Shown: positions 57,721 to 64,000 of the stretch, piece after piece
Layout: every line of letters begins with the position of its first letter
Numbering within the stretch: position 1 is the first letter of the stretch
Origin: Torreya grandis
Taxonomy: Eukaryota; Streptophyta; Pinopsida; Cupressales; Taxaceae
Length of the DNA stretch: 64,000 nucleotides
Assembly: GCA_037957365.1 (NCBI GenBank)
Contig: JARHVA010000316.1
Location: forward strand, 5,402,501-5,466,500
Direction of reading: 5' to 3'
Translations under genes and position numbers: made by a program
The notes under the pieces: generated by a model
Told to the model about the DNA's origin: nothing
What the model saw: the letters and a program-made list of their open reading frames with translations, nothing else
Database searches by the model: none

Positions 57721-58669
57721 TAGGGTATTTTAGGGGACAAACTCGAAGAAACCTAAGTAGATACACAAGCTAAGCTCAGTAACATGTCACACAAGTCAAT
57801 GTAAATTTGCACCATCCATCAAACTATTTTAGTTACCCAATACACGATTGAAACAAGGGTCATATCAATGAAAAATAGATGTCAAATATCTAATGTCTCG
57901 TCTTAAAGTGTAGAGAATACACTATGTCAATTTAGATAAGTGTAAATATAGCTAGACAATCTTAACTCTATGACTCTAAAACCAAATATCGATAAATGGA
58001 AAATGTTTCTTAAATGAAACAACCATCTTGTATAATCTAATTGACTAGTGTAGTTTGCCATATGCAAATAGATATGGATACAAATATTTCCAATATTTTT
58101 CCATAGTCATTCTCAACAACACTTAATAAAAACCATTGCATTTTTAATTGTAGTGCTCATTTATCTTTATTTAGTTATTGGAAGAAATGTGAATTTGCTT
58201 CCATAACTACCAGCGCTATCAATTTTGGTCAGTCTATCAAACCTAGGTTTGAATCATTTTGGGGTGCTACTCAGTATACATACAATAGCACCATAACTTA
58301 TGGATTCTCAACATATATTTAGTTATAATTCACATGCAGAGTGCACAAATGAGCAACTACCAAGTGAGTTTCATGAATTAAGATAAAACATTCAACAATA
58401 TTATGCACCATGCCAAAAAAAAAATATAGGATCCACCACTTAGGATGATTATAAAAGGAAAAATAAGCACAGGTAAATCTTACTTGATTAGCAACAACAA
58501 ATGTAACATAAATGGACTTGCAGCGACAACCAATTCTCCATACTTCTTACTCTAAATGGTTTCAGAACATTTAACATAAATCCATCAACTACACATTGAA
58601 TCCTTCTTATTCCAATTGATGAAATGAATTCACTTGAACGATAGATTCTAAAAAATTTAAAGAAAAAAT
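57721..58669. other. Intergenic, no gene recognised
   Basis: No match to the second copy, where body and tail blocks are directly joined. Probably deleted there or inserted here. Confidence 0.45.
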
Positions 58670-59180
58670 GAGACACAATGAATATGTAATCATTGATGAG
58701 ATGAGCTTTATAGGATCAAAGATGATGCAAGAATATAAATATTTGATTATGTGAGAAATTTTATCAACATATAATAAAATATTTTTGTTATTACTAAGTT
58801 ATAAGTGTGAGTGACTTGGGGAAGTTATTTGGCCACACCCTTTGGCAAACACTTGACACTATAGTAACATTACACACAATTTTATATTAACAAAGATGCA
58901 TGATAAATCAACTATTATTGAAAAAATTATTAACCAACATTAGAAATGCAAACCCAACAAAAGAAGACTGAGATATGCTCATGTCAAAAACATCATCCTT
59001 CATGCATCCATAAGAATAAGAATATTTCAAATTGTCAACACATTTGTATGCAATTAACAAATTGAAAATAATGCATAACAAACAAATTTGAAAATCATTA
59101 AAAATTTCAATAGAATTATGTAAATCAAATTGGAGAAGACATTAGGTGACACTGAACCATGACACTCAAATTGAGAAAAC
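58670..59180 (+). repeat. Right-arm repeat, tail block, diverged copy
   Basis: Ordered weak matches to 54000-54620: CACACCCTTTGGCAAACACTTGACACTAT, ACATTACACACAATTTT, GCAAACCCAACAAAAGAAGACT, ATGCTCATGTC and GACACTCAAATTGAGA. More diverged than the 63.3-kb copy. Confidence 0.65.
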
Positions 59181-60773
59181 TATGATTTTATGTAAGGGAT
59201 AAATGATGGTGTTGGCATCCAATCTATGGGTGCAATCAAGGCTACTAGATGGAACCATAAAAAATAGTTCATTTTGTCTACCATCCAGATTCAAACCCAC
59301 CTTTCTTACTCATGTACGTGATTATTTTATAAACAAGAATTAATTTGGCTCCTCGAGGAATATTTGTAATCGAACACATCTTTTAATTACTTCTATTACA
59401 TAGGGTAATTGACGCCAAATGCCTATCAATATGAAATGGGATCTAACCATACATAAATCACAAGGAATAAGTCTCAATAAAGTAATAATAGATATTGGTA
59501 ACATTGATTGTCAAGGGTTGACCTTCATAGTCATATCAACAATAGATTCATCATATGACTTGTATATCAATCTTGCATTAATATTTTAATGTTATGAAAG
59601 AATGATAGATAATTTATATGTAAATATTTGAATTGTAGAGGAATCAAGACTTAGTATAATAACTCTTTGTTAACATTTACAACAAATTTAGGGTTTTTCA
59701 ATAAACACATAAAAATGTATTTCATAATTTTTTTTCACTCTTCACTACTCCTCACCTGATTCCCACTCATAAGTACTTAAAAAATAAATAAATAAAAGAT
59801 AAAGACAAATCCCTCCCACCATTCTTTACACCATCAAAACAATACAAAATGGTCAATCAAAGATACCACCACTCCACAAGTTACAAACCCCTTGATATGG
59901 TTGGACATAATGTAAATCCAAATAGTTTATCTAAATCAACTTCAGTGTATGATATGGTCGCTCTAGTGTACTATACTCACTATAAAATAATATAGGGTAC
60001 CGTATATTATGTAGCTTGAATCGCGTTTAAATTAAAACTTGGTGCTTTAGTGGAAGATATAGATTGCATTAAAAAATTTCATATGCCACTAAACTTTTCA
60101 CATATATATCCCAACTTGTTTGAGTCCATCCCCCAAAATACCTTATAATTTACTCTCACTATCACCATGCATCTCATCTAGAAATATTTTTCCTCTTTGA
60201 TTTTCTGTATAGCCTTGTCCTTCCCATAACTTTGATATTACTCAACCTCATCATGAAACATGTCTCATCCTCCTCACACATCACATTACTATGTTATATG
60301 AAGGACAAAAACCTAATTTTATAGTATCACTTTCATTAGAAGTATTAGATTAAACATGTTTCAATCTGTATTGGGTCAACGAAATAATTTGGGGGAGCTA
60401 TAAATTGCATTGATATATGTGATGCCATTAAAATTTGAACCATCTCCACTAGAAATATTAGATTATTTTTGCATACCAAGTGCATCATGCACGAAAGGTA
60501 AGTAGGCTCAATAATATTAAGTTTTAAGTGAAATACAACTAATGACATACAATCTTTCTCTTTACAAAAACACCATTTCACTCACAAAATTATCAAACAT
60601 TAAAAAATAATAATTTTTCCTAAATCAAATATTATATAAAAAAATATAATATTTTATAATTTATTATGTAGTAACATATTATAATACATTAAATATAATT
60701 GAATTACATTTTTTAACCCTTAACAAAGGCTTCAAAATACGTAAAGTTAATTAAAATTAAAACACAATTTGTG
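59181..60773. other. Intergenic, no gene recognised
   Basis: AT-rich with short ORFs only (for example 60345-60581, minus) and no recognisable domain. Confidence 0.5.
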
Positions 60774-61061
60774 TCATATGTATTTGAAAAGAGAATAAAA
60801 AACAAAAATGAAAAACCACCTTGTCAAGACGGGCACAGTTTTGCTTGCCATTTGTTTCTTAACGCTCTGATCCATGCTATTGTCACATTTATAGTTTGAC
60901 ATGCGCCTGCATTCGTTCATTCCTTCTATCTTATAATGAGCCCTAAAATATTTCATTACGCCATCCATTGAAGCAAGAAAGGAAAGCAAAATATTCCACA
61001 AATATGAAAGTAGAATTGTAGATCTAACTCCACGAGATCTTTCGCTCCATGGTGAAATCAC
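60774..61061 (-). pseudogene. Exon-like ORF with PAN-like cysteine motif, unknown
   Basis: 95 codons in a patch of higher GC than the surroundings. The segment YFRAHYKIEGMNECRRMSNY followed by KCDN is reminiscent of the EC.RRC..DCKC pattern seen in the glycoprotein fragment at 18139-18552, with two expected Cys replaced. Both patches are followed on the right by the same dispersed repeat head, which could mean a shared duplicated segment. No signal peptide or other domain is seen. The similarity is short and the call weak. Confidence 0.25.
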
Positions 61062-61209
61062 ACAGAATAAATGCAGTCGTTATACAATGTGACACCAAGA
61101 TTTTAACCCACTCCATCAATAAATTTTTTTCTATGTTGGTACTCTTCCATTCTCGAAGGTAGTAACTTACAGGAGCAAACTGCAGATCACAGGAGGAAAT
61201 TGAGCAGAT

Positions 61210-63300
61210 GAATTTATGTTTAAATTAAGAAATTGAAATATAAAATATAATTATAATATTTTATTAATAATTATTTATTTCGTATTAAAATAAAATTTAT
61301 CAAAAATTTCCTAATGATATTATTTTCTTCATATATTTTTGATAATAATTATAATAAAAAATAATTTATTTATCTAAAAAAACATATTTAAATTTTTATA
61401 AATAAAATATAAAATGTTGAATGTAAATGGAAGTTTCTTACTTTTTAATGTCTTTTCTTGTTAAAATAAGATTTTGAAATATATAATATCTTAAAATTAT
61501 TATTTTTTGATTCCTTCCCAATTCTTATCAATGTAAAGAAAAACTTAACAACAACTCAATTATATTTTTGTATTAAATAATTTAATAATTTTTTCATTCC
61601 CAATTCTTAACAATGTAAGATAAACATAGCTACAACTCAAATCACATATTTTTATTAAAAAATTTAATAAAATTTTCACTTACTTTAGATAGTATAGTCA
61701 CTTATATTTTACAGAACTCCTCAAATAATGGCAATTATTTTATATAATAACGATAATCATCAATGTAATCTATATAAATCAAACTTACTGAAAATGTTAC
61801 ATTTTGAGGTGGTATATCCACATTCTTTGCTATCATCATAGAAGGATTATAATTTCGACAAAACATTGTCTTATAAAGATGATTGTAATTGTTTAATAAA
61901 ATTTTAATTGAAATTTATACAAACACATGTTAAAAAAATAATTAAAGTTAATAAACGGTTCTAAAATTATAAATAAAAAGAAATTATCCCTGAGAAGTCT
62001 TCAATGTAACATTAGTTGAGCAAAACTTCAAGTTATCGTGAGTATACTTTTTAACAAAAACAAAAAACATTTTAAATATTTATTCTCTACACTACGTGGT
62101 CACGTGGACTCTCTATTTAAAAAATCATTTCATTTCTTAAAAAAAATAAAAATAGTTGTTAAACATTTTAATATGATGGAACATTTTTCTACCCTAAAAT
62201 ATTTTTCAAAACAATTAAGGGCAGTGCTTAGGTGAGTTGTTGCTGACACAATTGATGTCACGTATTTTAAATGAATGAGTACCGTTCGGCTGAGTCACAT
62301 CTATTACTATCAAAGAGCCTTATAACTTAGTGATCAATCTCTCTATAAGTCTTTGGCATGATCCATCTACTAATTTTTTATAATAATATATTACATTTAA
62401 AAATTATATTATACTTTAAACGGTTGAGGATCTACCACCTTTTAAATTTGTATATCTTAATTGTTTTTAAATCATGCTCACTTGAGCCATCATAGTCATT
62501 ATCATATCAGGTGTCATACAAACTACTATCAATTAATGAGCCTGTCGAAAAAAATATAATATAAATCTTCGTCATCAATATTTTCATTATCTTACCTGTG
62601 CATTGGAACAATTATAATTTGTATTTTTGTTTTATACACAACCATAATTATACATTATTTCATGGAAACCGTTGATAATATCAGATTTTAGAAAGGGATT
62701 CATATCTCATTAAACAAGGAGTCAGGATCAACTCGTCATAAGTGAGTCATCACAAATTAAGGTCTGAAATTTGAATGTAGACCCGTAAGCAGGCCCTGAA
62801 TGCTAATAGCCTAGCAGTTGACTAAAAAGTGCAAGTTACATTTGAATGGATGTAATTTTTTTAATTTTCATTAAATTAGATTTTATTTTGTAAAATAAAA
62901 AATGCAAATTGATAGTTATATTTTATTTAAAATATATGATTATTGAGTTTATTGTATTTTTTCTATATGATGTAGTATATAGTAATAATATAATATTTTT
63001 AATAGAATTGATAAAATGAGGTTGTACATTTCTTCATAAAAGATGTAATCTTATTTTTTGGTTAGTCAAGGTTTTCCAAAGTCAAAGATTGGAAATTTAT
63101 TATCATTCTTCACTCGAAACACATGACTATCGACCTCGTATTATCTTTTGTTCAACAAATATTAATTAACAATGAATTATGTGAGGATGAGACATTTTAT
63201 TTAATGTGAGCTAAAGTAATGGCAAAGTGTGGGGAAGGGCAAGGCTATATAAAATATAAAACCAATGAAATATTTCAAGATGAATTGAGTGATGATAAGA
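61210..63300 (+). repeat. Right-arm repeat, head and body blocks, copy 2
   Basis: The second copy of the 55.2-57.7 kb repeat, same orientation. The body 61989-63300 is highly colinear with 56411-57720, including the GTAGACCCGTAAGCAGGCCC and CTAGCAGTTG landmarks. The ORF at 62038-62235 has no counterpart open in the other copy and is not a gene. Confidence 0.87.
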
Positions 63301-64000
63301 CGGACAAAACATCAATTATTATTCAATAAATCATTAAATACTATCATAAATGCAAACCTGAGAAGAGGATGCTAAAATATGCTTATGTTGAAAATAATTG
63401 CATTCAAGTCTCCATAAGAATGTAAAAATATTTTAAAACCTCGATACATTAGTATTAAAATAAAATAAAAAAAATGATAGCAATACATAAAAACAAAATA
63501 TAAAAACCATTAAAAAAGCCAATTCTAATATGTAAATCAAAACAAATGAATCAACAAGACACCCAACTATAATGACACTCAAGTTAGGATATAATAGGGT
63601 ATTTTAGGTGATACCATATGCTAACGGACCATATTTTACACCAACCATGTATTCATCATAGGGATTGGATTTATATTGACTACATCACCCATTGTAAAGG
63701 GACTCATATTTTGCAAGATAATGACACCTTTGATTTTTCATATTTTATTATTGTGAGCGAATGAGTATGTCATAAAAACTGATTTGATTGAAACATAACT
63801 TCATCAATGCAGAGATGAAATAAATGTTTCAATATTACTTACATGAAGAAAAGACATAAAGGTCCTAGAGATTATGTTATAACTTTTATTCATCTAAGTT
63901 TCTAATATATTCATACTTAAAAATAATAATTTATATCCATTTAGTGTTCCTTGCATCACAAAGATAACAATTAGTTTAATAAAAACATACGCACATACAT
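63301..64000 (+). repeat. Right-arm repeat, tail block, copy 3
   Basis: Colinear with 54330-55010; runs off the right edge of the window. Here it follows the body block directly. Confidence 0.87.

Noticed and set aside
1..64000. tRNA, rRNA or other structured RNA genes
   Set aside because: No tRNA cloverleaf boxes or rRNA-like blocks were recognised on reading both strands; a covariance-model scan was not possible here.

Overview
The window looks like intergenic DNA of a large plant genome, most likely a gymnosperm of conifer type. This is inferred from four things: a very AT-rich, gene-poor background; old, decayed Ty1/copia elements; a decayed Helitron; and a TIR-NBS-LRR gene whose post-LRR C-terminal region reads like the conifer TNL type. 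I see no intact multi-exon gene. Almost every recognisable coding stretch is broken by stops, frameshifts or insertions.

Layout. 1-4640: a diverged satellite with a unit of about 367 bp (about 13 units). 4641-13018: AT-rich DNA with CT and CA microsatellites, one decayed glycine-rich ORF (minus, about 7950-8990) and a short unrecognised ORF. 13019-13189: a short exon-like ORF (plus) resembling the N-terminus of a LEA2/NDR1-HIN1-like protein. 13190-18552: a minus-strand fragment of a cysteine-rich EP1-like / G-type-lectin-like glycoprotein gene, next to a complete but dead copia element (13255-18138). 20072-20623: a broken copy of the N-terminal Clp-N region of an SMXL (SMAX1-like) gene, plus strand. 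21493-24960: three tandem copies of a 1.17-kb unit, with a diverged relic near 26.2-26.7 kb. 27398-32420: a plus-strand Helitron Rep-helicase pseudogene whose N-terminal/Rep half is tandemly duplicated (two units of about 1.96 kb). 34585-53035: a minus-strand TIR-NBS-LRR disease-resistance pseudogene of about 18.5 kb. It contains two separate copia insertions, both in coding exons: a three-LTR tandem element (35830-45223) and a second full-length element (46202-51094). 53036-64000: gene-poor DNA carrying three partial copies of a multi-kilobase repeat and several microsatellites.

How it fits together. The one large host locus is the TNL gene: a TIR exon, an NB-ARC exon with P-loop, kinase-2, GLPL and MHD motifs, LRR exons, and a C-terminal post-LRR exon. 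Both copia insertions lie in LRR-region exons with short target-site duplications, and the host reading frame resumes cleanly on the other side of each. Independent stops and frameshifts elsewhere show the gene is dead, or at best a relic that supplies TIR or partial NBS transcripts. The Helitron duplication, the LTR-A-LTR-B-LTR concatemer, and the copia pair that shares an interior but not LTRs are the most structurally informative parts. I found no convincing new functional system; the interest lies in decay and rearrangement.
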